Part shown: one piece after another, positions 1 to 8,451 of the stretch
Layout: every line of letters begins with the position of its first letter
Position numbering within the stretch: the stretch's first letter is position 1
Virus record (IMG/VR): IMGVR_UViG_3300010354_000458
Span: 1 to 28,317 of that record
DNA: 28,317 nucleotides
Source: a virus
Strand: one strand, 5' to 3'
Position numbers and translations under genes: made by a program
Notes under the pieces: generated by a model
The model's database searches: none
What the model saw: only the letters and a program-made list of their open reading frames with translations
What the model was told of the DNA's origin: nothing

Positions 1-108
1 CAGCAGCACCTGAAGACAATCCTGAAGCAGCAATGGGTGCAGGTAAGCCAGCGCCAGCAGCACCTGAAGACAATCCTGAAGCAGCAATGGGTGCAGGTAA
101 GCCAGCAC
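1..108 (+). repeat. 54-bp tandem repeat, two copies visible
   Basis: Bases 1-54 and 55-108 are nearly identical and in frame, coding an 18-residue unit (AAPEDNPEAAMGAGKPAP). The array may continue beyond the window. Such units are prone to copy-number change. Confidence 0.85.
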
Positions 109-656
109 CAGAACCAGCGCAAGCATCTGGTCCAGTAGATGACCCAGCAGATAATTTTGTTCCTGACGAACCTAATCCGGTTGCTGCGGCAGCACCAGCA
201 GCGGCGCCAGCAGCTAATCCATCTACCGGAGTTAATGCTCAGGGACAAAATGTAACAATTAATAATCCAGACGGCAGTAAAACTAATCCAGAAACTGGAA
301 CAACTACAGCAGCAGCACCGACAACAGGACAAGCAGCACAACCGGCTGGAAAATGGCCTACAACACCTGCTGAAATTAAAGCATTCCAAAAAGCTAATGG
401 ATTAACAGCAGATGGATTAATTGGCAACAAAACTATGGCTGCACTACAAGCTCAAGGTATTGCGCCACCAGCAGGATTTAGGCCGGTTGGTAATAGGGCA
501 CCAGCAGGTCAAGGTGCTAGACCAGCAGCTCCTGCGGCAAGACCGTTACCTGGAAGAGCGGTACCAGGCGGCGGCAATATAGCTGACACCCCAATGGCGG
601 AATCTACTGGTTATTCTGAAATACAAAGAATTATGAGCATCGTAAATTATAGATAA
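3..656 (+). CDS. Ala/Pro-rich protein with peptidoglycan-binding domain (5' end missing)
   Basis: The reading frame is open from the window edge, so the N-terminus is missing and the ATG at 33 is only an internal Met inside a repeat. The visible part starts with two copies of an 18-residue unit rich in Ala, Pro and Gly. A long low-complexity Ala/Pro stretch follows. A compact domain near residues 108-140 of the ATG-33 numbering (TPAEIKAFQKANGLTADGL, then GNKTMAALQ) matches the PG_binding_1 fold, which binds peptidoglycan. The tail ends in ESTGYSEIQRIMSIVNYR. By family knowledge it is probably a virion or cell-wall-associated protein; no catalytic domain is visible. A strong terminator follows at 694-726. 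Confidence 0.75.
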   Translation, partial: AAPEDNPEAAMGAGKPAPAAPEDNPEAAMGAGKPAPEPAQASGPVDDPADNFVPDEPNPVAAAAPAAAPAANPSTGVNAQGQNVTINNPDGSKTNPETGTTTAAAPTTGQAAQPAGKWPTTPAEIKAFQKANGLTADGLIGNKTMAALQAQGIAPPAGFRPVGNRAPAGQGARPAAPAARPLPGRAVPGGGNIADTPMAESTGYSEIQRIMSIVNYR

Positions 657-693
657 TCATAATTAGAGCAAGATTCTTCTTGCAGAACTAAAT

Positions 694-726
694 AAAAACG
701 CATACAATAACATGTATGCGTTTTTT
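694..726 (+). terminator. Intrinsic terminator before gp32
   Basis: A 12-bp stem (694-705 with 714-725, AAAAACGCATAC/GTATGCGTTTTT) encloses an 8-base loop and ends in a run of T. The A-rich 5' arm means it could also work on the other strand. It separates the structural gene from the replication block. Confidence 0.85.
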
Positions 727-787
727 GTTTGATAGGTTTCGAACAAATAAAGGCAAAAAAATACAAAGGCTAATAAAGGAGAATATT

Positions 788-1762
788 ATGGCAACTTTGG
801 CTGAAATTCGTGCAAAACTAAAGGCATCTGAACAACGTGGTTCAGGAGAGCGTACAGGCGGTGATAATTCGATTTATCCGTTCTGGAATCTAAAAGAAGG
901 CAGCGAGTCTGTACTTCGATTTTTACCCGATGGAAACACTGACAACACATTTTTCTGGGTTGAACGTGCTATGATCAAGCTACCATTCGGTGGCATCAAG
1001 GGTGAAGCAGAATCAAAACAAACTATTGTTCAAGTACCATGCGTTGAAATGTATGGTGATACTTGCCCGATCCTCTCAGAGGTGCGTGGTTGGTTCAAAG
1101 ATCCTAGTCTTGAAGACATGGGTCGTAAATATTGGAAGAAGCGTAGTTACATTTTCCAAGGTTTCGTTGTAGAAGACGGCCTAAAGGAAACTGAACACCC
1201 TGAAAATCCAATCCGCCGATTTATTATCGGTCCTCAAATTTTCCAACTAATTCGTTCTGCTCTTGTAGACCCAGAGTTAGAAGATCTGCCAACAGACTTT
1301 GTACACGGACTCGACTTCCGTATGAAGAAAGGTTCAAAAGGTGGATATGCTGACTATTCAACTTCTTCTTGGAGTCGTCGTGAAAGACCGCTAAACGATG
1401 AAGAACAAGCTGCTGTTAAGAATCATGGCCTGTTTAATCTTAACGACTTCTTGCCTAAAAAGCCAAGCGAAGTCGAATTAAAGGTTATGAAAGAAATGTT
1501 TGAAGCAAGTGTCAACGGTGAACCATTTGATATGGAACGTTGGGGTCAATACTTCAAACCAGCAGGTATGAGTCAAGTAACAGGAGATCCTGTAAAAGCA
1601 ACAGCGAAATCTTCTTCAGATGATGAATATGATGACGAACCTGCACCTAAGGCTGCACCTAAGGCTGCACCTGCACCTAAAGAAGAATCAGCTACTGCTA
1701 AACCTAATGACAGCAGAGCCCAAGATATCTTGGCAATGATTCGTAATCGTCAAAAGCAATAA
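788..1762 (+). CDS. 32: Single-stranded DNA-binding protein (T4 gp32-like)
   Basis: This 324-residue protein matches T4-type gp32, which coats single-stranded DNA during replication and recombination. The N-terminus (MATLAEIRAKLKASEQ) resembles the cooperative binding region. The core carries YPFWNLKEGSESVLRFLPDG and aromatic-rich stretches typical of the OB-fold. An acidic Asp/Glu tail near residues 275-290 precedes an Ala/Pro/Lys linker, as in the protein-contact tail of the family. Length is close to T4 gp32 (301). The start at 788 is chosen because AGGAG lies 6 bases upstream; an in-frame ATG at 716 lies inside the terminator. It leads the uvsX-uvsY-uvsW cluster. Confidence 0.93.
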   Translation: MATLAEIRAKLKASEQRGSGERTGGDNSIYPFWNLKEGSESVLRFLPDGNTDNTFFWVERAMIKLPFGGIKGEAESKQTIVQVPCVEMYGDTCPILSEVRGWFKDPSLEDMGRKYWKKRSYIFQGFVVEDGLKETEHPENPIRRFIIGPQIFQLIRSALVDPELEDLPTDFVHGLDFRMKKGSKGGYADYSTSSWSRRERPLNDEEQAAVKNHGLFNLNDFLPKKPSEVELKVMKEMFEASVNGEPFDMERWGQYFKPAGMSQVTGDPVKATAKSSSDDEYDDEPAPKAAPKAAPAPKEESATAKPNDSRAQDILAMIRNRQKQ

Positions 1763-1767
1763 CAAGG

Positions 1768-1800
1768 CCTGGGCCTCTGTGACTTAGTCACACGCCCTGG
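1768..1800 (+). promoter_or_regulatory. Imperfect hairpin after gp32
   Basis: Just after the gp32 stop, GGGC (1771-1774) pairs with GCCC (1794-1797) and GTGAC (1779-1783) pairs with GTCAC (1787-1791) around a TTA loop, with two further C-G pairs at the base. No T-run follows, so it is more likely an mRNA processing or stability element than a terminator. Confidence 0.4.
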
Positions 1801-1828
1801 TTCTCACCCCATTATTTAGGAGAATATT

Positions 1829-2026
1829 ATGGCAGGATATAAATTAACAAAATTAGATAAAGTAAACGAATCTATTACTATTAATCGGTATGATAATGGA
1901 TTTATGGTTGAAGTTGGCGGTCGTGACAGCGACAATGACTGGAAAACCTGTAAAACTCTTTGTAGCACAGAAGAAGAAATGATTGCTGTAGTTAAAGAGT
2001 GGAATGCTAAAGAATTGGATAGTTAA
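1829..2026 (+). CDS. Small hypothetical protein between gp32 and uvsX
   Basis: A 65-residue acidic protein (MAGYKLTKLDKVNESITINR...) ending in a Lys/Glu-rich helix. I do not recognise the family. Its translation start is remarkable: the 17 bases at 1818-1834 (AGGAGAATATTATGGCA) are identical to those at 777-793 before gp32, so the two genes probably share translational control. The stop lies directly before the uvsX ATG, suggesting coupling. Confidence 0.75.
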   Translation: MAGYKLTKLDKVNESITINRYDNGFMVEVGGRDSDNDWKTCKTLCSTEEEMIAVVKEWNAKELDS

Positions 2027-2027
2027 T

Positions 2028-3086
2028 ATGGCAACTAAACCTTTCGATCTATCAAAATTTAGAAAAACACTAACAAAATCTATCGATGGCCTTAGTGTAG
2101 GATTTACAGACCCCACGGACTGGATCTCAACAGGTAATTATGCATTAAATTATCTCATCAGCGGAGATTTTCGTAGAGGAATTCCGTTAGGTAAAGTAAC
2201 TGTATTTGCTGGTGAGTCAGGTGCCGGCAAAAGTTATATTTGTTCTGGTAACATTGTAAAAAATGCACAAGAACAAGGAATTTATGTTGTCTTAATCGAC
2301 AGTGAAAACGCACTAGACGAAGAATGGCTTAAGGCATTAGGTGTAGATACTAGTGAACAAAAGTTGTTAAAAATCAATATGGCAATGATTGACGATGTTG
2401 CCAAGACAATTAACGAATTTGTCAAAGAATACAAAGAAATGCCCGAAGAAAGCCGACCCAAAGTTTTATTTGTCATAGACAGTCTTGGTATGTTGCTGAC
2501 TCCAACCGATGTTAATCAATTTGAAGCGGGCGACCTGAAAGGCGACATGGGTCGTAAACCTAAAGCATTGACAGCGCTTGTTCGTAATTGCGTTAATATG
2601 TTCGGCGCACTTAATATTGGACTAGTTGCTACTAATCATACATATGCAAGTCAAGATATGTTTGATCCTGACGACAAAATTTCTGGTGGTCAAGGTTTTA
2701 TCTATGCATCAAGTATTGTTGTTGCTATGAAAAAACTAAAACTAAAAGAAGACGAGGACGGTAACAAGACATCTGAAGTAAATGGTATTCGTGCTAGTTG
2801 TAAAATTATGAAAACACGTTATGCTAAACCTTTTGAAGGTGTTCAAGTTAAGATTCCCTATGAAACTGGTATGAATCCTTATAGTGGTCTTATTGATTTG
2901 TTTGAAAAAGAGGGCTTGCTTAAACAAGAAGGCAATAGACTCAAGTGGATTGATCCAGAAACTGGTGAAGAGTTCAAATTCTACCGAAAAGAATGGAAAG
3001 ATGATAAATTAGATATGATAATGGAAAAATTTCATATCAAACCTACAACTACCGTTCCTGAGGAGAATGAAGAACATGTTGAATGA
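2028..3086 (+). CDS. uvsX: RecA-like recombinase UvsX
   Basis: A 352-residue RecA/Rad51-family recombinase that forms filaments on single-stranded DNA and drives strand invasion for recombination-dependent replication. The Walker A motif GESGAGKS is at residues 62-69. A Walker B-like VLFVIDSLGML and the loop region with GDMGRKPKALTALVRN follow, then SGGQGFIYASS. Length is slightly under T4 UvsX (391). The ATG at 2028 is chosen because it follows the previous stop directly; an upstream in-frame ATG at 2004 overlaps that gene. Its partner UvsY is two genes downstream and gp32 is upstream, a classical T4 functional set. Confidence 0.95.
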   Translation: MATKPFDLSKFRKTLTKSIDGLSVGFTDPTDWISTGNYALNYLISGDFRRGIPLGKVTVFAGESGAGKSYICSGNIVKNAQEQGIYVVLIDSENALDEEWLKALGVDTSEQKLLKINMAMIDDVAKTINEFVKEYKEMPEESRPKVLFVIDSLGMLLTPTDVNQFEAGDLKGDMGRKPKALTALVRNCVNMFGALNIGLVATNHTYASQDMFDPDDKISGGQGFIYASSIVVAMKKLKLKEDEDGNKTSEVNGIRASCKIMKTRYAKPFEGVQVKIPYETGMNPYSGLIDLFEKEGLLKQEGNRLKWIDPETGEEFKFYRKEWKDDKLDMIMEKFHIKPTTTVPEENEEHVE

Positions 3087-3318
3087 AACACAAATCGGAG
3101 ACATCTGGTTAAACTTTGTTGAATATTTAGACAAAAAACAATTAGAAACTGTTGCTGAAAGGTATATTGACCTATTGGCAGACTTTGGAGTCAGTGACCG
3201 CACACTACAAAATGCCACAGGTGTTGATGAAATACTCGACCAAGCAATTGCCTATTATCTAAATGAAGATGAAGACGCTGAACCAGAAGACGAAGACTAC
3301 AGAGAATTGGATTTTTAA
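3076..3318 (+). CDS. Small acidic hypothetical protein between uvsX and uvsY
   Basis: An 80-residue protein (MLNETQIGDIWLNFVEYLDK...) with a very acidic C-terminus (NEDEDAEPEDEDYRELDF). The ATG at 3076 is preferred over 3067: AGGAG at 3061-3065 lies 10 bases from 3076 but only 1 from 3067. It overlaps the end of uvsX by 11 bases and the start of uvsY by 1 base, so it is probably translationally coupled to both. The function is unknown; an accessory role in recombination is only an inference from position. Confidence 0.75.
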   Translation: MLNETQIGDIWLNFVEYLDKKQLETVAERYIDLLADFGVSDRTLQNATGVDEILDQAIAYYLNEDEDAEPEDEDYRELDF

Positions 3319-3773
3319 TGACCTGGTACACTAAAATTGCCAAGGATATTTCACATATACCCGATGCTATTGAGTATTTCAAAGACGAACTTGATTCTGC
3401 TAGAACAGAATGCCGGTTGACAGGAAATATTGAACGTGCAGCGGCAAATATGCCAGGTATTGTAGAACAGCGATTTAGCCAACTACAAGAAATTGAGGCA
3501 ATTTTAGAATATTTGAACATTGAGCTTCGGAGATTAAAAAGTCAGCACTTTAGAAAGTATCTTGAGAACTATCAAAGAGCATTGAGTTCAAGAGATTGTG
3601 AAAAATTTGTTGAAGGAGAAGCTGACGTTGTTGACTTTGAAAAAATTATCAATGAATTTGCCTTGCTTAGGAATAGATGGTTAGGTATTACCAAAGCATT
3701 AGACCAGAAACAGTGGCAAATTACAAATATTGTTAAATTAAGAGTTGCTGGTATGGAGGATGCCACTCTGTAA
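3318..3773 (+). CDS. uvsY: UvsY-like recombination mediator
   Basis: A 151-residue, mostly helical, charged protein. In T4-type phages UvsY helps load UvsX onto gp32-covered single-stranded DNA. The segment ILEYLNIELRRLKSQHFRKY and a later LLRNRWLGITKALDQKQWQI match my memory of UvsY proteins in aquatic T4-like phages. T4 UvsY is 137 residues. Position one gene after uvsX and before uvsW supports the call. The stop of the preceding gene overlaps the start (TAATG). A terminator follows at 3796-3828. Confidence 0.75.
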   Translation: MTWYTKIAKDISHIPDAIEYFKDELDSARTECRLTGNIERAAANMPGIVEQRFSQLQEIEAILEYLNIELRRLKSQHFRKYLENYQRALSSRDCEKFVEGEADVVDFEKIINEFALLRNRWLGITKALDQKQWQITNIVKLRVAGMEDATL

Positions 3774-3795
3774 ATCATTTATCCAAATTGCACTT

Positions 3796-3828
3796 AATAG
3801 GCCTTAAATATTTATAGGCCTATTTTTT
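3796..3828 (+). terminator. Intrinsic terminator after uvsY
   Basis: A 9-bp stem (3796-3804 AATAGGCCT with 3816-3824 AGGCCTATT) with an 11-base loop is followed by a T-run (3823-3828). It ends the gp32-uvsX-uvsY unit. Confidence 0.85.
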
Positions 3829-3837
3829 ATTACACTC

Positions 3838-3866
3838 TTGACTTTTTACAAAAAAATCTGTAAACT
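3838..3866 (+). promoter_or_regulatory. Sigma70-type promoter at the start of the 3874 gene
   Basis: TTGACT (3838-3843), a 17-base spacer and TAAACT (3861-3866) form a promoter directly after the terminator. The expected transcription start falls at about 3873-3874, the first base of the ATG, and no ribosome-binding site is seen, so the message may be leaderless. Confidence 0.6.
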
Positions 3867-3873
3867 AACTGTT

Positions 3874-5064
3874 ATGACAACTGTTGATAACTTATTGATC
3901 GAAATTTTAAACTCTTCCAATAAAGAGTTTGAAAAAACAATGCTGTCTCGAGATTTAAAAATTTTAAAAAGCCTTGGTAAATCAATTTTAGGTAATTTTT
4001 TTATCACAGAAAATCAATCAAGACTGCTGGTTAAAATTCTTAAAGAAAATTGCGGAAAAATTAGTAATTTTTCTGAAAAAATTAAGGCCTCAGTAGATGA
4101 GCCAAGTTGGTCAAAGCCTTTTAGGAAAATTAATGTGATTAAAAAATTTTATATTTCAAATAATAATGATCACACCCAAGTGTTAAATTTAGAATTTACA
4201 TACTCTGGGCAAATTAGGAGAATTTTGACCGAAAATTCTAAGAAAATTGAAAATTTACAAAGTTTGTATAACGGTAAAATTTATCAGGCTGACTTAACTG
4301 AAAAAAATATTGTCTTATTGTATGAACTGGTAAAACCATATGATTTTGAAATTCAAGAAACTATCATTAATTTCTATAATACCATAAAATCCTGGTCAAA
4401 AACTGAAATTTTTGACCAATTTTTAATCAGTAACATTGCTAACCAAAACTTTCAAAAATCTATTACAAACGATCTTAGTATTAGTGCTCCGTTAGACGAC
4501 GAGCTATTGTTTGATCGAAGTGTTCGATATCAGTATTTTCTTAAAAAAGAGAAAAAATCACCAGAAACATTAACTGAAAAAATAGCTTTTAGAGAAGATG
4601 CTAAAATATGGATTGATAAAAATCAAATCTCACTAGAAGAAATTTTTTATTCACTTAAAAAATTAAAAAGATTACCGGTACTCATTGTGTTTGATGCAAA
4701 TAATGAAAAAAACTGTTTCGAAGAGTTAAAAAATTTGCATAACAGCCTCATAAAAAATGAAATTTTTAACAATATTGGAATTTATTTTAGATTACCAAAC
4801 AACGACATAGGAACACAATTTAACAAACTAATTGCAGAAAACAATTACAATTGCAACCTTAATCTAGAGACAAAAGTTGTAGGTGTACAGAATGGAAAAA
4901 TACCTAAATTTTTCATAAAAAATGAATGGAAGCCTATGTCTGTTATTAGTATAGGAAATTCTTTAAGACATACTAAAACTGCGGTATACGCCAACTATTG
5001 TGATTTAATTATTACATATACTGATCAACAACCTATTATTGAAAATACAACGCTATGGGAGTAA
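3874..5064 (+). CDS. Hypothetical protein upstream of uvsW
   Basis: A 396-residue protein rich in Lys, Asn, Ile and Phe, with the strongest A+T bias in the window. The ATG at 3874 (MTTVDNLLIEILNSSNKEFE) is preferred; a TTG at 3838 is the -35 box of the promoter. No catalytic motif is evident. The C-terminal part has alternating hydrophobic strands (LPVLIVFDAN, NIGIYFRLPNN, CDLIITYTDQQPI) spaced like a Rossmann-type fold, but I cannot assign a family. It overlaps uvsW by 10 bases, so the two are probably expressed together, which hints at a replication or recombination role. Confidence 0.8.
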   Translation: MTTVDNLLIEILNSSNKEFEKTMLSRDLKILKSLGKSILGNFFITENQSRLLVKILKENCGKISNFSEKIKASVDEPSWSKPFRKINVIKKFYISNNNDHTQVLNLEFTYSGQIRRILTENSKKIENLQSLYNGKIYQADLTEKNIVLLYELVKPYDFEIQETIINFYNTIKSWSKTEIFDQFLISNIANQNFQKSITNDLSISAPLDDELLFDRSVRYQYFLKKEKKSPETLTEKIAFREDAKIWIDKNQISLEEIFYSLKKLKRLPVLIVFDANNEKNCFEELKNLHNSLIKNEIFNNIGIYFRLPNNDIGTQFNKLIAENNYNCNLNLETKVVGVQNGKIPKFFIKNEWKPMSVISIGNSLRHTKTAVYANYCDLIITYTDQQPIIENTTLWE

Positions 5065-6524
5065 AATTAATTATTAGGGATGAAGTAAACATTAAATTTG
5101 AGGGTCTCCCATTAGACGCTCGTAAAAAACTTGTCTCTACTTTTAAATACGAAGATCCGACTGCTAGATATCGTCCAGCATATAAATTAGGACGGTGGGA
5201 CGGATCTATTAGTCTGTTTGGCCTCGGCGGCAATGGCTATTTAAATCAATTAGAAAGATGTTTTGAAGTACTAGGGAATCTTGGTATTAGCATAGATGAT
5301 CTTGAAGATCATAGAACTCCTATAAAAATTGAGTTTCAATCAGTAACAAACAATTACTGGGCAGATCAAGGAAAAGTATGGCCAAAAGGACATAGATTTG
5401 AAGGTCAACCTATTACGTTACGAGATGATCAAGTTGAAGTTATAAATCGATTTTTTACTAACACTCAAGCTCTGCAAGAAGTAGCAACAGGCGCTGGAAA
5501 AACAATCATGACAGCAACGCTAGCCCATTGTGCAGAAAAGTATGGTAGAACTGTTACGATTGTTCCTAATAAAGATCTAGTTACACAAACAGAAGAAGAT
5601 TTTGTTAACGTTGGTTTAGACGTTGGAGTCTATTTTGGTGATCGAAAAATGATTGGCCATACACATACTATTTGTACATGGCAAAGTTTAAATGTGTTAG
5701 ATAAGAAATCTAAAAACTGGGATTTAGAAGAAGCACTATCACTGGCAGAATTTTTACACGGTGTCCAAACTGTTATTGTTGACGAAGTACATATGGCTAA
5801 AGCAGATGTGCTAAAAAATCTGTTAACACATAACTTTTCAGGAACACCTATTAGATGGGGATTAACTGGTACTATACCTAAGAATGCGTTTGAGGCAGAG
5901 CCTATTTTTGCCAGCATAGGACCGGTAATTGGTGGTATTGCTGCACACGAATTACAGGACATGGGAATATTATCCGGGTGTCATGTTAATGTACTGCAAC
6001 TATTAGATTTACCTGAATTTAAATCTTATGCAGATGAATTAAAATATCTTGTTACAAACAAAGAAAGAATAGGGTACATTAGTAAACTAATTACAAAACT
6101 TGGTCAATCTGGCAATACTTTAGTTCTAGTTAATAGAATTGACACTGGAAATTTATTAATAGAGCAAATAACAGATAGTGTATTTGTTAGTGGCGAAGTT
6201 AAAGCAAAAGATAGAAAAGAAGAATATGATGAAGTTAAAATTTCAGACAACAAGATTATTGTGGCGACTTATGGTGTGGCCGCTGTGGGTATTAATATCC
6301 CTCGTATTTTTAATTTGGTTCTTCTGGAGCCCGGAAAAAGCTTTACAAGGGTTATACAATCGATTGGGCGAGGCATTAGAAAAGCTGAAGATAAAGACCA
6401 CGTAGAAATTTGGGACATTACTAGCACTTGCAAATATGCTAAACGTCATCTAACTGAGCGAAAAAAATACTATAAGGAAGCCAAGTACCCGTTTACTATA
6501 GAAAAGGTTGATTGGCAAAAATAA
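5055..6524 (+). CDS. uvsW: ATP-dependent helicase UvsW (SF2)
   Basis: A 489-residue superfamily 2 helicase close in length to T4 UvsW (503), which processes R-loops and branched DNA and helps switch from origin-dependent to recombination-dependent replication. Motifs in order: an N-terminal DNA-binding domain, RDDQ Q-motif near 123, Walker A ATGAGKT at 144-150, DEVH box in TVIVDEVHMAK, LTGT motif III, and a C-terminal helicase domain with ATYGVAAVGINIP and the arginine finger motif QSIGRGIRK. All key residues are present. It overlaps the upstream gene and slightly overlaps the likely alternative start of the next gene. Confidence 0.95.
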   Translation: MGVKLIIRDEVNIKFEGLPLDARKKLVSTFKYEDPTARYRPAYKLGRWDGSISLFGLGGNGYLNQLERCFEVLGNLGISIDDLEDHRTPIKIEFQSVTNNYWADQGKVWPKGHRFEGQPITLRDDQVEVINRFFTNTQALQEVATGAGKTIMTATLAHCAEKYGRTVTIVPNKDLVTQTEEDFVNVGLDVGVYFGDRKMIGHTHTICTWQSLNVLDKKSKNWDLEEALSLAEFLHGVQTVIVDEVHMAKADVLKNLLTHNFSGTPIRWGLTGTIPKNAFEAEPIFASIGPVIGGIAAHELQDMGILSGCHVNVLQLLDLPEFKSYADELKYLVTNKERIGYISKLITKLGQSGNTLVLVNRIDTGNLLIEQITDSVFVSGEVKAKDRKEEYDEVKISDNKIIVATYGVAAVGINIPRIFNLVLLEPGKSFTRVIQSIGRGIRKAEDKDHVEIWDITSTCKYAKRHLTERKKYYKEAKYPFTIEKVDWQK

Positions 6525-6526
6525 CT

Positions 6527-7033
6527 ATGCAAATACTAACATTAAATAATGAAACATTCTCGTTAAACAATTTACCAGATGAGGTAGATGAGAACACAAG
6601 ATTCGCCGTTTTAGACAATAGCAATCCTGCAGAACCTGATTTTTTCTTTGTTCCGCTAATTTTCTTAGAATCATTTAATGCACCTGCGATGGTTCTAAAA
6701 ATTGGAGATGACGAAGTAACAATGCCTATTGATTGGTCAATCGCGGTTGGCGATAGTCAAAGTGCAAGCGATATAGAAATTCTACCTCTTACAAGTTTAA
6801 ACGATAGAGGCTTTGAAGCATTAGTGTTTAATCCATTAAGTAGTTTTAGAGTCGAATTCAAAAAAATAGAAATTATCAATTTTTATAATGATGTAAAATG
6901 GTATTTTCCTAAGATGAAAACCGGACAACTATTAGCAGTGCCGACTAGAACTGGAGATAAACCTGATTGTGTTTATTTTGTAAAAGAAATAAATCGACAA
7001 AGTGAAATTATTCAGTTACATAAAATTTTATGA
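6527..7033 (+). CDS. Hypothetical phage protein after uvsW
   Basis: A 168-residue protein (MQILTLNNETFSLNNLPDEV...) predicted to be mostly beta-strand, with a conserved-looking end (VKWYFPKMKTGQLLAVP, then VYFVKEINRQSEII). A TTG at 6512, inside the end of uvsW, is an alternative start; the ATG at 6527 lies right after the uvsW stop. I do not recognise a function. It ends in a 4-base ATGA overlap with the next gene, so it is part of the same tightly coupled unit. Confidence 0.75.
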   Translation: MQILTLNNETFSLNNLPDEVDENTRFAVLDNSNPAEPDFFFVPLIFLESFNAPAMVLKIGDDEVTMPIDWSIAVGDSQSASDIEILPLTSLNDRGFEALVFNPLSSFRVEFKKIEIINFYNDVKWYFPKMKTGQLLAVPTRTGDKPDCVYFVKEINRQSEIIQLHKIL

Positions 7034-7290
7034 CTAGTAGATTAAAGCCAGGAGCTACTTATATCTATGAAAATGCAGATGGAGTTATCTATGCAAGAGA
7101 ATTTGGGGCCAATCATTCGGAAAGATTTGAAATTGGACGCACGTATGCAAGAAACGAGCTTGATGTTAAATTAGAACAACAAAAATTATGGGAAGACATT
7201 CTTAGGCATGCAAAAACCAATCCCTCTTTACAAAAAGCTGTGGATAATGTTATACTTGTATACAAACTAATCAAAGAAGATTATGAGTGA
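7030..7290 (+). CDS. Small hypothetical protein
   Basis: An 86-residue protein (MTSRLKPGATYIYENADGVIYAREF...) starting in an ATGA overlap with the gene before and overlapping the next by 8 bases. The N-terminal half looks like a small beta-domain and the C-terminal half is helical. The function is unknown. Conserved packing implies co-expression with uvsW. Confidence 0.75.
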   Translation: MTSRLKPGATYIYENADGVIYAREFGANHSERFEIGRTYARNELDVKLEQQKLWEDILRHAKTNPSLQKAVDNVILVYKLIKEDYE

Positions 7291-7759
7291 AAAAGTTGAA
7301 CTAAAAGAAAAATTGCAAGCAGTAGACGAAAACATTCGTGAACTATGGGATGCCATGGATGCTGACAATCAAAAAGCATTAAAAAACGAATTTTTTATTT
7401 TAAATCGATATATTAGTAGTGCTAAAACTGGCAACAGAGAAGTTCAAGAACATTTTGTTCTAACAGTTAATGAATACTTTAATAAAAACTGGAACTTGTT
7501 ACAAAAACATCCTAAGCTATTATGGTTATTGCTGTGTATGTGTAGTTACGATAAAAAAACACAATTTTTTCATGAGTGGATAGGACATAAAAGAAAAGGC
7601 ACCGGCGGCAAGAAAGTTAAATTTTTAGAAGAGCTCTATCCCAATAAGAAAAAAGACGAAATAGAGCTTTTAGCAGAAATAAGCAGTGACAAAGACATAA
7701 AAGACTTAGCTAGAAAATATGGCTACGACGAAGCTACTATTGCTAAAAAATTAAAATGA
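7283..7759 (+). CDS. Possible clamp-loader small subunit (gp62-like)
   Basis: A 158-residue helical protein. The order of features (an N-terminal NEFF segment, a Phe/Leu-rich helical middle with HPKLLWLLLCM, then FHEWIGHKRKGTGGKK and a C-terminal helix DIKDLARKYGYDEATI) is loosely collinear with T4 gp62, the A subunit of the sliding-clamp loader. The similarity is from memory and weak in places, so the call is tentative. Gp44, its usual partner, is not in the window. The alternative is an unassigned phage protein. It overlaps the next gene by ATGA. Confidence 0.4.
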   Translation: MSEKVELKEKLQAVDENIRELWDAMDADNQKALKNEFFILNRYISSAKTGNREVQEHFVLTVNEYFNKNWNLLQKHPKLLWLLLCMCSYDKKTQFFHEWIGHKRKGTGGKKVKFLEELYPNKKKDEIELLAEISSDKDIKDLARKYGYDEATIAKKLK

Positions 7760-8451
7760 TTAATTTAATGGTCGATAAACCTTACAAATGTCAATATTGT
7801 AATACTGGCTTCTCTAAAGAGAAAACATTAACAGTGCATGTCTGTGAGCAAAAACGCAGAGCCTTAGCACAGTCTGAAAGACACGTTGTATTAGGGTTTG
7901 ACACTTACAATAGATTTTACAAGTTAACACAAAATTCAAAAGTTGACAAAACTTATGAAGATTTCCGTAAAAGTTCTTATTATAATGCATTTGTCAAGTT
8001 CGGTAGTTTTGTTAGTAATGTAAACCCATTGTATCCAGATAAATTTATTGACTTTGTTATAACTAGCGGAGTAAAATTAGATCAATGGTGCAGAGACGAG
8101 CTATATGACAAATATGTTGTTGACTTAGTTAAAAGAGAAACAGTAGAGACTGCATTAGAAAGAACAATAAAGCATATGATCACATGGGGTGAACAAAATA
8201 ATGCTATTTGGAATCACTACTTTTTATATGTTAGTCTTAACAGAGCAGCATATGACATTAAAGACGGAAAAATAAGCCCCTGGGTAGTGTTGAATTCTAA
8301 CAGTGGAAAATCTATGCTTAAAAATTTTAACGACGAGCATTTGTCTGCAATAACAGCTATTATGGACGTACCTTTCTGGATGAATAAATTTAAAAAATTA
8401 CCTGCTGATGTAGAATTAGTTAAACAAGTTGTTAGAGAGTCTAATATATAA
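7756..8451 (+). CDS. Hypothetical protein with N-terminal zinc-finger-like motif
   Basis: A 231-residue protein. Near the N-terminus CQYC followed after 15 residues by HVC (within KCQYCNTGFSKEKTLTVHVC) resembles a C2H2/C2HC zinc finger, a common DNA- or RNA-binding unit. The rest is helical and Trp/Tyr-rich (FVKFGSFVSNVNPLYPDKFI). I recall homologues as unnamed proteins in aquatic T4-like phages, but no function. An alternative ATG is at 7768. It starts in an ATGA overlap and its final base overlaps the start of the DnaE-like gene. Confidence 0.75.
   Translation: MINLMVDKPYKCQYCNTGFSKEKTLTVHVCEQKRRALAQSERHVVLGFDTYNRFYKLTQNSKVDKTYEDFRKSSYYNAFVKFGSFVSNVNPLYPDKFIDFVITSGVKLDQWCRDELYDKYVVDLVKRETVETALERTIKHMITWGEQNNAIWNHYFLYVSLNRAAYDIKDGKISPWVVLNSNSGKSMLKNFNDEHLSAITAIMDVPFWMNKFKKLPADVELVKQVVRESNI

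Noticed and set aside
3809-3816. TATTTATA, a perfect late box on the - strand
   Set aside because: It sits in the loop of an intrinsic terminator and would only drive antisense transcription into uvsY; probably chance in AT-rich sequence.
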